Of a stretch of DNA of 64,000 nucleotides, positions 45,425 through 55,085 are shown in pieces; within the stretch, counting starts at the first letter, position 1, and each line of letters begins with the position of its first letter. The notes under the pieces were generated by a model. It was not told the DNA's origin. It worked only from the letters and a program-made list of their open reading frames with translations, and ran no database searches. The position numbers and the translations under genes were made by a program. This DNA comes from Ostreibacterium oceani. Its GTDB lineage: Bacteria; Pseudomonadota; Gammaproteobacteria; Cardiobacteriales; Ostreibacteriaceae. The stretch spans positions 1 to 64,000 of the forward strand of contig NZ_WHNW01000008.1 of NCBI RefSeq assembly GCF_009362845.1. The letters run 5' to 3'.

Positions 45425-45739
45425 ATGCAAATACAGCTCAATACCGATAAAAACATCGAAGGAACCCAGGGTCTAGAGGCATTTGTCGCCGAAGAAATCA
45501 ACCAAGGTTTAAAGCACTACGCCCACAGAATCACCCGCGTCGAAGTCCACCTCTCTGATCAAAACGCCGATAAAGGCGGCAACGATGATATGCAGTGCAA
45601 AATCGAAGCCAGAATAGAAGGTGTCCAACCCGTCCTCGTTACCAGTAAAAGCAGCACAAAAGAAATCGCCCTAACAGAGTCCATCGACAAAATGAAATCT
45701 GCACTTAGCAGCATTGTCGGTAAAATGCAGCACAAATAA
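45425..45739 (+). CDS. Second HPF/RaiA-family protein
   Basis: A 104-residue protein with the HPF/RaiA beta-alpha-beta fold: EAFVAEEINQGLKHYAHRITRV and CKIEARIEGVQPVLV, and basic C-terminal helix. More distant from the canonical short HPF than the gene at 12.6 kb, and it lacks the long C-terminal dimerisation domain. It may bind ribosomes under a different stress. Isolated, with its own terminator. Confidence 0.8.
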   Translation: MQIQLNTDKNIEGTQGLEAFVAEEINQGLKHYAHRITRVEVHLSDQNADKGGNDDMQCKIEARIEGVQPVLVTSKSSTKEIALTESIDKMKSALSSIVGKMQHK

Positions 45740-45803
45740 ACCCTAAATAAGCACTGAATAAGCGCTGAATAACGCTAGCCAACTAGACGGCTAAGCAAGC
45801 CAA

Positions 45804-45846
45804 ATACAAAAAGCCTGAAGACGATTGCCTTCAGGCTTTTTGTATT
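45804..45846. terminator. Bidirectional terminator, HPF-like / osmX
   Basis: A 17-bp stem (arms near 45804-45820 and 45829-45845, core AAAAAGCCTGAAG / CTTCAGGCTTTTT) with an A tract before and a T tract after. It separates convergent genes. Confidence 0.85.
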
Positions 45847-45896
45847 TATTATGGCTTATGGCTTATGGCTTATGGCCAATAACTCATCGCCAATAA

Positions 45897-46793
45897 CTAT
45901 AGCAACCCTGCTTCAGTTAAAAAGGTCGCCGCCACTTCTTGTACCGATTTCTTATCCACATCAACCTGTGCATTAAGCCGCGCCATTGTTGCATCGTCTA
46001 AAGTCGCTGACAAGGTATTTAATTGCGCCGCAAGTTCAGGGTTAGCATCTAGCGTCTCTTGACGTACGGTTGGCGTTAGGGCGTAGGCAGGGAAGTAGTT
46101 TTTCGTATCCGTTAACACCACAAAATCAAACGCAGGGATACGGCCATCGGTTGCAAATACCAAACCAACATCCACTTCGCTTTCATTAAGGGCTTTATAG
46201 ACCAACCCTGTATCCATGCGCTTGACATTCGCACGGCCGAATTCAAACCCATACGCTTCTTGTAGTGGCTTTAGGCCATCGTCACGTTGATAAAACTCAA
46301 TGTTACAGCCAAATGATAGCGATTCGCCAGCGTTAATTTTAGTCGCTAAATCTTCCAAAGTGGAGATATTTTTGGCCTCGGCATCAGCGCGTCGCATGGC
46401 CAATGCATAAGTATTATTGGCTTTGGATGCATCCAGCCAAACAATCCCATCGCCCATATCTTTTTCTTTGACGGCGCTATAAATTACGTCAGCTGCTTGG
46501 TTTTCAAACGTATTTTTATGGAAAGTCAGAAACGCCGTTCCCGTGTATTCCCAGTACATATCGACCTGTTTATTTTCTAGCGCCTCACGTACTAGTGTTG
46601 TCCCCATCCCTGTTTTTAGCTCTGTTTCATAGCCTTTTGCCTGTAAATACTGGCTGGTCATTTCAGCAATAAGCAACTGCTCGGTAAAGCCTTTGCCACC
46701 AATGGTAATGCTTGCGGCACTGGCAGTCGTTACAAAAGCTGCACCGAGCATCGTAGCCGCTAGTGTTTTTTTAAGCGATAGTATTAAATTCAT
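45897..46793 (-). CDS. Osmoprotectant ABC transporter, substrate-binding protein
   Basis: A periplasmic protein of 298 residues, OsmX/OpuCC family, for glycine betaine, choline or similar osmolytes. The signal peptide ends near TTASAAS; ITIGGKGFTEQLLIAEM opens the mature domain, and WEYTGTAF and FCSNIEFYQR-like (FGCNIEFYQRDDGL) segments mark the binding lobes. The start at 46793 follows CCGGAG. Last gene of a leftward four-gene unit (permease, ATPase, permease, binding protein). Confidence 0.9.
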   Translation of the reverse strand: MNLILSLKKTLAATMLGAAFVTTASAASITIGGKGFTEQLLIAEMTSQYLQAKGYETELKTGMGTTLVREALENKQVDMYWEYTGTAFLTFHKNTFENQAADVIYSAVKEKDMGDGIVWLDASKANNTYALAMRRADAEAKNISTLEDLATKINAGESLSFGCNIEFYQRDDGLKPLQEAYGFEFGRANVKRMDTGLVYKALNESEVDVGLVFATDGRIPAFDFVVLTDTKNYFPAYALTPTVRQETLDANPELAAQLNTLSATLDDATMARLNAQVDVDKKSVQEVAATFLTEAGLL

Positions 46794-46891
46794 ATTTTTT
46801 CTCCGGTAGTTAATTGATTTTTTGGTATTTCTATAAATTATGGTGATATTTTTTGTTAATGCAAACGACATAAATCCGTTAATTAAATCTG

Positions 46892-47653
46892 TTAATTGCT
46901 TTCGAATCGCTGTGGATTTACCCCTTTAGGAATCGCCCAGTATTGACATTTAGACAAGAAGAAGTCCATCAAAACCGCCAAAAATGCCACAGAAATCGAT
47001 CCAATCAACAACATATTGAATTCTCTGAGTTGAATGCCAGTAAAAATAAACTCACCCAAACTGTCAGCAGCAATCAAAGTAATCAACGGGCTGGTGCCGA
47101 CATTTAAGGCAAATCCCGTACGAATACCCGCTGAAATGATATATAACGCATTAGGCAACTGCACCCGCCATAGAATTTGGCTATCAGTCATGCCCTGCCC
47201 GCGCGCCGCTTCTATTAAATAATCTGGTGTCTCATCAATGCCTTGAAACGTGTTTTTGACGATGGGCAAAATCGTGACAGTGACCAGGCCAATAAACGCG
47301 GATTTAAAGCCAATCCCAGTCAGTGTCATAATAATCGCTAGAATCGCGAGTGTTGGCACTGCGGATAAAATATTAAACCCTTGCACAAAGACATTGGCAT
47401 AACGACGAAATTTGGGGCGTGTCATCAGAATACCCGAACTCACCCCCAGTATCGTTGCCGTTAATCCGCTAGCCAGCACGATATAAATGTTTTGTTTGAG
47501 CAGGTACAGCCAATCATCAAAGTTTTTGGCAAAATCGGCTAATAAATCTGATGTTTGCGCATAACTTCCTGCCCAAAAAGCCAATAGCACCGCATAAATT
47601 GGCCATAATCGAACACCGCGTCGATAAATTTCAATGATAAAGTCACGATACAT
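46892..47653 (-). CDS. Osmoprotectant ABC transporter permease
   Basis: A 253-residue ProW-like permease with about six helices and the EAA loop (EAARGQGMTDSQILWRVQLP). It pairs with the other permease at 48.8 kb. It begins with an extra N-terminal helix (LWPIYAVLLAFWAGS) absent from the shorter permease. Confidence 0.9.
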   Translation of the reverse strand: MYRDFIIEIYRRGVRLWPIYAVLLAFWAGSYAQTSDLLADFAKNFDDWLYLLKQNIYIVLASGLTATILGVSSGILMTRPKFRRYANVFVQGFNILSAVPTLAILAIIMTLTGIGFKSAFIGLVTVTILPIVKNTFQGIDETPDYLIEAARGQGMTDSQILWRVQLPNALYIISAGIRTGFALNVGTSPLITLIAADSLGEFIFTGIQLREFNMLLIGSISVAFLAVLMDFFLSKCQYWAIPKGVNPQRFESN

Positions 47654-47682
47654 CGGTTGACTCCTGCTTAAATCGTATCATC

Positions 47683-48816
47683 TTAAATGGTATCATCTTT
47701 CTTGCGTGGCGTATCGCCTAACAAGCTAGCCATGGAATACTGCGTAATATAGCCGTGATAAAACCCATCATCATCTACCACAGGCAGCCAGTCAGTGCCG
47801 TGAGAATACATTAATGAGGCTGCTTCACGTAAACTATCAGCAATATTCACCGTACCCGGCACTGGATAATGATGATCCCCCACAATCCCTGTGGCTGACA
47901 CGGCTGTCTCATGGCTAATGTAGCCCCGCGCACGGCCATTTGGTCCGACCATAACGGCAATCGCCGTGTCATTTTTTTCCATCAACTCACAGGCTTTTTT
48001 GACGGGAGTATCCGCGTTGACGGCGGTGTCAAATGGCAATATCGCCTCGCTAACATTAATTAATTTAAGCCGTTTTAGCGCCCGATCACTGCCGACAAAT
48101 TCTTTGACGAATCGATTTTTTGGATTAGCCAAAATTTCATCGGGCGAATCAAATTGCTCCAAAATTCCATCACGAAAAATCGCAATTTTATTCCCCATTT
48201 TGATGGCTTCATCGATATCGTGACTGACAAATAGCACGGTTTTACCCAATTCGGCATTCATTTTTAAAAATTCATCTTGAATCACTTCGCGGTTAATCGG
48301 ATCAATCGCGCCAAAAGGCTCATCCATCAGCATGACAGGCGGATCAGCGGCTAACGCACGCACGACACCAACGCGTTGTTGTTGCCCCCCTGATAATTCG
48401 CGTGGATAGCGTTTTAAAAAAATACTCGGATCGAGGTTAACCATTTCCAACAATTCTTTTGCTTTGTTTCGACTGGTTTTTTTATCCATTTTAAGCAAAT
48501 CAGGGACAACACAAATATTTTCTTCTATTGTCATATTAGGAAATAAACCAATCTGTTGGATGACATAGCCAATTTTACGGCGCAATTCAATCGGGTTAAG
48601 CAAATCAGTATCTTGCCCATCGATATAAATTTTGCCTGACGTCTTTGGAATTAGCTTATTGACCATTTTTAGCGCCGTTGTTTTGCCACAGCCACTAGGC
48701 CCTAGAAAAATACAGATTTCACCTTGTGGCACCTCCATATTGACATTGTTGGCGGCAATAATGGGTTGCTTGCCTGGCACTTCGAAATGTTTGGTTAAAT
48801 TTTCTAATCTAATCAT
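47683..48816 (-). CDS. Osmoprotectant ABC transporter ATPase with CBS domains
   Basis: A 377-residue ATPase of the OpuCA/OsmV type. Walker A GPSGCGKTTALKMV, signature [16 protein letters not shown], Walker B LMDEPFGAID. Two CBS domains at about 255-370 sense ionic strength or nucleotides in related systems. Its ATG is one base after the upstream permease stop, a tight operon join. Confidence 0.93.
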   Translation of the reverse strand: MIRLENLTKHFEVPGKQPIIAANNVNMEVPQGEICIFLGPSGCGKTTALKMVNKLIPKTSGKIYIDGQDTDLLNPIELRRKIGYVIQQIGLFPNMTIEENICVVPDLLKMDKKTSRNKAKELLEMVNLDPSIFLKRYPRELSGGQQQRVGVVRALAADPPVMLMDEPFGAIDPINREVIQDEFLKMNAELGKTVLFVSHDIDEAIKMGNKIAIFRDGILEQFDSPDEILANPKNRFVKEFVGSDRALKRLKLINVSEAILPFDTAVNADTPVKKACELMEKNDTAIAVMVGPNGRARGYISHETAVSATGIVGDHHYPVPGTVNIADSLREAASLMYSHGTDWLPVVDDDGFYHGYITQYSMASLLGDTPRKKDDTI

Positions 48817-48817
48817 C

Positions 48818-49477
48818 TTATTTGTTCTCCGACAGCCCTTTTGGGGTGAGTAGTTTTTGCAACCCCATAAATAAATAATCTGCCATAATGGCTAATAATG
48901 AGACGGCGATTGCCCCAACCACCAATTTCGTGCCATTGGTACTGGTAATGCCTTCATTAATAATGGTTCCTAAGCCACCCGCGCCAATATAAACGGCAAT
49001 AGTTGCCACGGCAATATTCATCACAACTGCGGTGCGAACGCCTGCCATAATCACAGGAATTGACAAAGGAATTTCAACTTTACTCAAGCGTTGCCAATCG
49101 CTCATCCCCATGCCTTTGGCGGCCTCTCGCATGCTGGGATCGATGTTGCTTATCGCTGTATAGGTATTTCGAATAATCGGTAGCTGTGAATACAAAAAAA
49201 TGGCAATCGCTGCTGGCCAAAATCCAATCCCCCTATCGACCAACGATAAAATCGGAATCATCAGGCCAAATAGCGCCACCGACGGTATTGTGATAATAAT
49301 AGACGCCACATACAAGACCGCATTGGCGAGTTTTTCATTACGCGTTATCGCCACACCAATCGGCACGCCTGTTAGAATTGCCGCACCGACTGATACGCTG
49401 ACCAGATACAAATGCTGGATCGTCAGGTTGATAATCGTGGGGTAATTACCTGTGACGTAATTAATTAAATCATTCAT
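48818..49477 (-). CDS. Osmoprotectant ABC transporter permease, first gene
   Basis: A 219-residue permease with five to six helices and the EAA loop REAAKGMGMSDWQRLSKVEI. First gene of the unit. No gene for osmolyte synthesis is seen next to it. Confidence 0.9.
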   Translation of the reverse strand: MNDLINYVTGNYPTIINLTIQHLYLVSVSVGAAILTGVPIGVAITRNEKLANAVLYVASIIITIPSVALFGLMIPILSLVDRGIGFWPAAIAIFLYSQLPIIRNTYTAISNIDPSMREAAKGMGMSDWQRLSKVEIPLSIPVIMAGVRTAVVMNIAVATIAVYIGAGGLGTIINEGITSTNGTKLVVGAIAVSLLAIMADYLFMGLQKLLTPKGLSENK

Positions 49478-49566
49478 AAAATCACTTTAATCTATTTCCA
49501 TTCCTACTAAAAATTTCACATTCATTTGCAGCATTTAATTGCAGATTAAATACCCAAAAATCTCTT

Positions 49567-50457
49567 TTATTCATTAGTGCACATTGCACAACCTGGTCTT
49601 ACTTCAATTTTCTTGCGACTAATCATTAATGTCATTGTCGTTGACAGTAGAACAATTAACATTCCAAGCAATGTTCTTTCAGTATATGCCTCTCCGCTTA
49701 ACAATAACACAATGGTTGAGAGTAACGGTGTCGCATAGCCAAGTGGCGCAAGCCTCGATGCACCATCACCCGACATTGCATAAGTCCAAAAATAGTATCC
49801 AAGAGCCATTGGGCCAATTCCGATATAAATTGAAATCAATATCGGCTGGAGTGTCCAACTAAATTCACCTGCAAAAAATAAGCAAACCAAGCTAAAAACA
49901 GCGCCGATAAAAGTTGCAGGGATTAAGGCAGTTTGGGGTGATGCTAACGTACTCGCCTTAATCGAATAAACCGCCATTGTAATAGCCGATGCAAAGGCAA
50001 ATAGTGCCCCTAAATTCAGCATATTGCCAGCATCAAAACCACCTGTCTTATCAAGTAACAACAACGTTCCAACGAACCCCATCAGTGCTAAAAAAACACG
50101 AATTGTCGTGTTTTTACCACGCAGAAAAAACACCGCACCAAGCGACACAAATAAAGGCCAAGAATACGCAATCAAATTATTTTCAAGGATACTCCCATAA
50201 CTAAATGCCAAATATTGTAGAAAAATTGTTGCTGCGACGCCCATCGTACCGATTATGATTGTAGACACCTTGTAAAACGACAGACTAAAAACGCGGTGTT
50301 CTTTTTGAAGAACGCTCACCCCAAGTAAGGCAAAAAAAGCAGCAGAAAATTGAAAAAACAATATTTGAAATACATCAATATCAACAAGTGCAAACTTTGC
50401 AGCTAGGGCATTTGATGACCAAAAAAGCACCGCTAATAATGCAGCAACAGTGCGCAT
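49567..50457 (-). CDS. EamA-family (DMT) transporter
   Basis: A ten-helix drug/metabolite exporter-type protein of about 296 residues with two EamA repeats. Substrate unknown; the family exports amino acids and metabolites. The end (RKKIEVRPGCAMCTNE) is Cys-containing and unusual. The frame runs up to 50538, but the ATG at 50457 begins the first helix. Confidence 0.85.
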   Translation of the reverse strand: MRTVAALLAVLFWSSNALAAKFALVDIDVFQILFFQFSAAFFALLGVSVLQKEHRVFSLSFYKVSTIIIGTMGVAATIFLQYLAFSYGSILENNLIAYSWPLFVSLGAVFFLRGKNTTIRVFLALMGFVGTLLLLDKTGGFDAGNMLNLGALFAFASAITMAVYSIKASTLASPQTALIPATFIGAVFSLVCLFFAGEFSWTLQPILISIYIGIGPMALGYYFWTYAMSGDGASRLAPLGYATPLLSTIVLLLSGEAYTERTLLGMLIVLLSTTMTLMISRKKIEVRPGCAMCTNE

Positions 50458-50538
50458 ATCAAAATGTCTCCAGAAAATCAGCGTCAAATAAAAGCAAGTA
50501 GCACTTGATATAATTTGTGTATTCTTTAACGCAAGCAA

Positions 50539-50960
50539 AATTTACATTCACTGTGTCAAAGCAACCATTTTTTTGATAAGGCTGTATATTTTCTTCTACC
50601 ATGTTATTAAATGTCCCAACAAATTAGAGAAAGCTTAAAAAATTATTTAATTCATTGAAAAAACAATTCACCCACCAACCCTGCATACTATCTTGTATGC
50701 TGACGTTGCATAACAACATAGTCAACTTCGCGTCCAATCGTCCAATCATTTGACTGCGTTGCGTGTTAACACGTGCATACTAACACGCCTTAGTATATCT
50801 AACGAAATTATAACTTGCTTTGCTTTAAATTATAGCTAGTCTACCAAACGAATAGCCACCACGACAAGCAAAAGTCAAAAATAAGTTAAAATATGTCGTA
50901 TTTACTATATTCAGTTGGTTATATTAGATTGATAATGCAGATAAGCCTTTTGCAAAAAAA
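50539..50960. promoter_or_regulatory. Divergent region, EamA / MmgE-PrpD, with palindromes
   Basis: No gene is seen. It holds a perfect 12-bp palindrome CGTGTTAACACG (50762-50773) and an inverted repeat GCATAC-N6-GTATGC (about 50683-50701), either of which could be a regulator site. AT-rich close to the rightward gene. Confidence 0.45.
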
Positions 50961-52250
50961 ATGATGAACCCCATTAGCTACCTACATACATTGGAATTCG
51001 ATCAGCTGCCGCCGGCAGTCGTTGCTCGCGCCAAACAATGCATACAAGATTTACATGCCGTTGCTGCCGCTGGTAGCCATACCCCACTCGCGCGTATTAT
51101 CAGCGATTATGTTGTCGCCGAAATGCCTGGCTCTTCGCCCCTTTTGTGGTCTGAGAAATGCGCCAGCATGACAGGCGCGGCACTGGCCAATGGCATGATT
51201 ATCGACAGCTTTGATGCGCACGATGGGCATGTACTTTGCAAAGGGCATGTTGGTGCGGGGATTTATCCTGCACTGATTGCGCTTATCGGCAATCCCAGCC
51301 AACTTAAACCACATAGTGCCACAGCCAAAGCATTCATTACCGCCTTAGTCCTTGGTTACGAAATAGGCACACGCGCAGGCATTGCACTGCACCAAAGCAG
51401 CACACAATACCATACCTCAGGCGCGTGGAATGCTATCGCTGCCGCTGCGGTTGGGGCAAAAGTTCTGCGACTAACGGATCAACAAACCCGCCATGCACTG
51501 GGAATTGCTGAATATCACGGGCCACGCTCGCCTATGATGCGCTGCATCGATCATCCCACCATGGTCAAAGACGGCTCAGGCATGGGGGCAATGGTCGGCA
51601 TCAGCGCCGTTCTGCTCGCCAAACGTGGCTTTACAGGCGCACCCGCTGTAACCATCGAATCAAGCGAATTTGCTGAATTATTTGATGACTTGGGTGACCG
51701 TTGGCGAATTGTAGAACAATACTTTAAATACGATCCCGTTTGTCGCTGGGCACAGCCCGCCACTGAAGCCGCTAGACGATTAAAAGCCGAAAATAGCCTA
51801 GACACAGAAAAGTTGCACCGCATTACACACATTGAAATCCATACCTTTCATGAAGCACTCAGGCTAGGCAAAAAACACCCTGCCAATGCCGAAGAAGCAC
51901 AATATAGCCTTGCGTTTCCTGTTGCCTGCACCCTGTTAACAGGTGGCATTAGCCCCGACAAAGTCATCACAACCTATAACGACCCAGACATTCACACACT
52001 CATTGACAAAATGACACTGCACGAACGAGAGCGCTACAACCAGGCATTTCCTGAAACACGTTGGGCTGATATTTTGATTCGCTTTGCTGACGGCACGACC
52101 CTGAAAACCGAGCCAACACGGACGCTTGGCGATACCGACTTACCTTATTCTGAGGCAATGCTAACAGAAAAAGCCCGCCGATTATTGAAAATGCGCTTAT
52201 CCGATGACCAAGCAACGAATATGCTGATGCATCTGCAAGACTTGGTTTAA
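50961..52250 (+). CDS. MmgE/PrpD-family protein
   Basis: A 429-residue member of the MmgE/PrpD (2-methylcitrate dehydratase-like) family. The helical N-domain shows GAALANGMIIDSFDAHDGH and GYEIGTRAG; the second domain shows EQYFKYDPVCRWAQPATEA. Some members dehydrate 2-methylcitrate, others are isomerases or decarboxylases (cis-aconitate decarboxylase). No other methylcitrate-cycle gene is near, so that role is unlikely. It pairs with the FAD oxidase that follows. Confidence 0.85.
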   Translation: MMNPISYLHTLEFDQLPPAVVARAKQCIQDLHAVAAAGSHTPLARIISDYVVAEMPGSSPLLWSEKCASMTGAALANGMIIDSFDAHDGHVLCKGHVGAGIYPALIALIGNPSQLKPHSATAKAFITALVLGYEIGTRAGIALHQSSTQYHTSGAWNAIAAAAVGAKVLRLTDQQTRHALGIAEYHGPRSPMMRCIDHPTMVKDGSGMGAMVGISAVLLAKRGFTGAPAVTIESSEFAELFDDLGDRWRIVEQYFKYDPVCRWAQPATEAARRLKAENSLDTEKLHRITHIEIHTFHEALRLGKKHPANAEEAQYSLAFPVACTLLTGGISPDKVITTYNDPDIHTLIDKMTLHERERYNQAFPETRWADILIRFADGTTLKTEPTRTLGDTDLPYSEAMLTEKARRLLKMRLSDDQATNMLMHLQDLV

Positions 52251-52506
52251 CGACGTTCAGCGCTGTTTAGCGCTGTTTAACAACCCTGTTTTGCCCTGTT
52301 TTGCCCTGTTTAAAATTGCTTTAATCCTGCTTTAATGCCACATAAAAAAAGCAAATCCTGTATTCACAAGCCGCTACTGCCATTAAAAATGTCTATATTT
52401 TTACAAAATAAGTCGTATTTAAATAATTAAAAGGCTTATCAATTGGTTTATGATGAGCATAAATCAGCACAAAAACGCACACAACCAAAAAGACACAGAG
52501 GACACC
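52251..52506. other. Spacer, MmgE-PrpD / FAD oxidase
   Basis: CGCTGTTTAG and CCCTGTTTTG words are repeated two to three times (about 52260-52315). No gene is recognised in these 256 bases. Confidence 0.5.
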
Positions 52507-53850
52507 ATGACACAACTATCTGCAAAATACGTTATCATCGGCGCGGGCATACACGGACTTAGCACCGCTTATCACTTGGGGAAAATCCTGCAAGCACGCG
52601 GCGAATCCCCCGAAGGCAAAATACTAGTCGTCGATAAAACGTCGATTGGTGCGGGCGCATCAGGCATTGCCTGCGGCGTTGTCCGTAACAACTATTTTCA
52701 GCCTGCGATGCGTGAGCTTATGGCGCATTCGGTCGCATGCTGGGAAGATGGCGGCGCGGATTTTGGCTATCACTCGGTTGGCTATATGCAAATCAGCCCA
52801 GAAAGCATGCACAACGATGTGGCACAAATTGCCAAGCAACAAGCTGACATTGGCTATGAGTCAACCTTTATCGAAGGCGAAAAAGAATCCATGGACTACA
52901 TGAAAACCCTATTCCATGATTGGCAAGCACAGGGCATTACTAGCGTCTTACACGAAAAGAAAGGCGGTTATGCGCATAATACCAAAGCGCTCTACGCGAT
53001 GGCGAGCCGCGCCGAAGCGCTAGGTGCTAAAATCATGACAGGCGTAACGGTACAAGCCATTAATACTGACAGCAATACTCAAGCCGCCAAAAGCATCACC
53101 ACCAACAAAGGCGATATTGCATTCGAGCATCTAGTCGTTGCGGTTGGGCCGTGGGCGCGCAGCATGTGGAACATGCTATCTCTACCTGAGCGCATTGATA
53201 TCACGGATGCCGAGGGCAATACCCACAAAGACAACCCCATGTGGACTTATTGGTCATTACAAGAAGGCACACTGGGCGTAGATCCTAGCTTACAAGTAAC
53301 CAACGATGGCAAAATGCCCCCCGTGCTTCACGTCGATAGCGATGCACCACTGTATTCGGACGAAGACGGCAGCTTAATCACTGATAAAATGTGGGGCATT
53401 TATTACAAGCCTGACACCCATTTTGGTGGTGTCCAAGGCGGTGCTGCACCGTTTATCATCAACAAAACCGCCGACGAAGTCGCGGTTGACCCTTACGGGG
53501 TTGACTCGCCTGAGTTTATTGTCGGCAAAGACTTTGCGCATATGTGGACATCGGCTTTGGCTCATTGTCAAAAACGCTTTTCAGGACAAGCCTTCAAATA
53601 CAAAAAAGAGCCCTCGGGTGGGATTGGCGCATTTACACCCGATAGTTTCCCCGTATTTGATGTATTTAATGAAAACGTCTATTTCCTCGCTGATTCTAAC
53701 CACGGCTATAAAATGATTGGTGTGGGCAAACTGGTCGCAGAAGAGCTGACCAGCGGCGTAAAAAGCGATTTAATGAAGCCGTTTTTGATGTCACGCTACC
53801 AAACGGGCAAACTGCATCCTGTGTCTAATTCTCCGTTCCCTTGGAGCTAA
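52507..53850 (+). CDS. FAD-dependent oxidoreductase, sarcosine oxidase beta-like
   Basis: A 447-residue D-amino-acid-oxidase-fold (DAO) flavoprotein. The Rossmann motif VIIGAGIHGLSTAYHLGK opens it, and the C-terminal FAD segment is FLADSNHGYKMIGVGKLVAEEL. Relatives oxidise N-methyl or D-amino compounds (sarcosine, dimethylglycine, opines). The substrate is unknown. The ATG at 52507 has AGAGGA before it; the frame opens at 52450. With the MmgE/PrpD gene it forms a two-gene set facing an osmolyte uptake system. Confidence 0.82.
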   Translation: MTQLSAKYVIIGAGIHGLSTAYHLGKILQARGESPEGKILVVDKTSIGAGASGIACGVVRNNYFQPAMRELMAHSVACWEDGGADFGYHSVGYMQISPESMHNDVAQIAKQQADIGYESTFIEGEKESMDYMKTLFHDWQAQGITSVLHEKKGGYAHNTKALYAMASRAEALGAKIMTGVTVQAINTDSNTQAAKSITTNKGDIAFEHLVVAVGPWARSMWNMLSLPERIDITDAEGNTHKDNPMWTYWSLQEGTLGVDPSLQVTNDGKMPPVLHVDSDAPLYSDEDGSLITDKMWGIYYKPDTHFGGVQGGAAPFIINKTADEVAVDPYGVDSPEFIVGKDFAHMWTSALAHCQKRFSGQAFKYKKEPSGGIGAFTPDSFPVFDVFNENVYFLADSNHGYKMIGVGKLVAEELTSGVKSDLMKPFLMSRYQTGKLHPVSNSPFPWS

Positions 53851-53942
53851 TTCGGGGAGGCGATAACTTGTCATAACATTTGCCATACACCGTTATGGCA
53901 TCAATTATGGCACCAGCCAGCGCAAAACAAACAGCACAAAAC

Positions 53943-53978
53943 AAACAGCGTATTGATTGAATAATCAATACGCTGTTT
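53943..53978. terminator. Bidirectional terminator, FAD oxidase / pstB
   Basis: Perfect 16-bp inverted repeat with a four-base loop (arms AAACAGCGTATTGATT and AATCAATACGCTGTTT), between convergent genes, with T-rich flanks on each strand. Confidence 0.8.
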
Positions 53979-54116
53979 TGGCTTTTGGAGTGACGCACAC
54001 TCTGGCACACCCTGGGGTGGTTTGCATTTAAAATTCTATCCTATCCTATTCTATTCTATTCCGATTCTATCCAATTCGAATCGATTTAAGTACCAACGGG
54101 TGTATTAGCCAGTATA

Positions 54117-54932
54117 TTAGCCAAAACGCCCTGTAATGTATTTTTCTGTCAAATCATGGACAGGATTAGTAAATACTTGCTTAGTCTCACCAACCTCAAC
54201 CAATTTGCCCAAGTGAAAATATGCAGTTCGTTGCGAAACCCGTGCTGCCTGTTGCATCGAGTGCGTCACAATGGCAATCGAATAATTTTCACGTAGCTCG
54301 TGAATCAGCTCTTCAATCACCGCAGTGGCGATGGGATCTAGTGCAGAGGCGGGCTCATCCATTAAAATCACCTCTGGATTGACGGCAATCGTTCGCGCAA
54401 TACACAGCCGCTGTTGTTGACCACCAGATAGGCCTGTCGCTGACGTGTGCAATCGGTCTTTGACCTCTTCAAATAAGCCTGCCCGCTGCAAACTGCTTTC
54501 GACAATTTCATCGAGTTCGACCTTGCCTTTGAATAACCCATGCAGGCGCGGACCATACGCGACATTATCATAGATTGATTTAGGAAAGGGGTTAGGCTTT
54601 TGAAAGACCATTCCTACCCGTGCGCGTAGCAGTACGGGATCCATCGCCTTTGCCATAATATTATCATTATCTAGCTGAATCGTACCCCCGACCTTGCAGA
54701 TGGAAATAGTGTCGTTCATTCGATTTAAGCAACGCAAAAACGTCGATTTACCACAACCCGATGGACCGATTAGCGCAATGACCTCTTTATCAGCGATATC
54801 TAGGCTGACATCAAAAATCGCCTGCTTATCCCCGTAATGCACCGTCACGTCTTTGGTGTGCATTTTGGGGTTATCTAGCATGGGCTTGCCAACGGTCTGT
54901 AGTTCTTTAAACTCTTGTGAATCAACTTTCAT
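54117..54932 (-). CDS. pstB: Phosphate ABC transporter ATPase
   Basis: A 271-residue ATPase for high-affinity phosphate import. Walker [20 protein letters not shown], signature [16 protein letters not shown], Walker [24 protein letters not shown] precedes the ATG. Last gene of pstSCAB; phoU, usually next, is absent: the following gene is convergent. Confidence 0.97.
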   Translation of the reverse strand: MKVDSQEFKELQTVGKPMLDNPKMHTKDVTVHYGDKQAIFDVSLDIADKEVIALIGPSGCGKSTFLRCLNRMNDTISICKVGGTIQLDNDNIMAKAMDPVLLRARVGMVFQKPNPFPKSIYDNVAYGPRLHGLFKGKVELDEIVESSLQRAGLFEEVKDRLHTSATGLSGGQQQRLCIARTIAVNPEVILMDEPASALDPIATAVIEELIHELRENYSIAIVTHSMQQAARVSQRTAYFHLGKLVEVGETKQVFTNPVHDLTEKYITGRFG

Positions 54933-54986
54933 TTCTATATCCTGATTTAATTAATTTAATCGGTAAGTATCTATTGTTATTGCTTA

Positions 54987-55018
54987 TTGGTTTATTGGTT
55001 TATTGGCTTATTGGCTTA
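54987..55018. repeat. 8-bp tandem repeat, 4 copies, pstA / pstB spacer
   Basis: TTGGTTTA twice then TTGGCTTA twice, head to tail. In the 153-base spacer between pstA and pstB, which holds no gene. Confidence 0.8.
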
Positions 55019-55085
55019 TTGTTATTTTTTATTAAGTGCAATGACCTAATTATGTTGTCTCTATTTTGCCTCTATTTTGGGCTGA

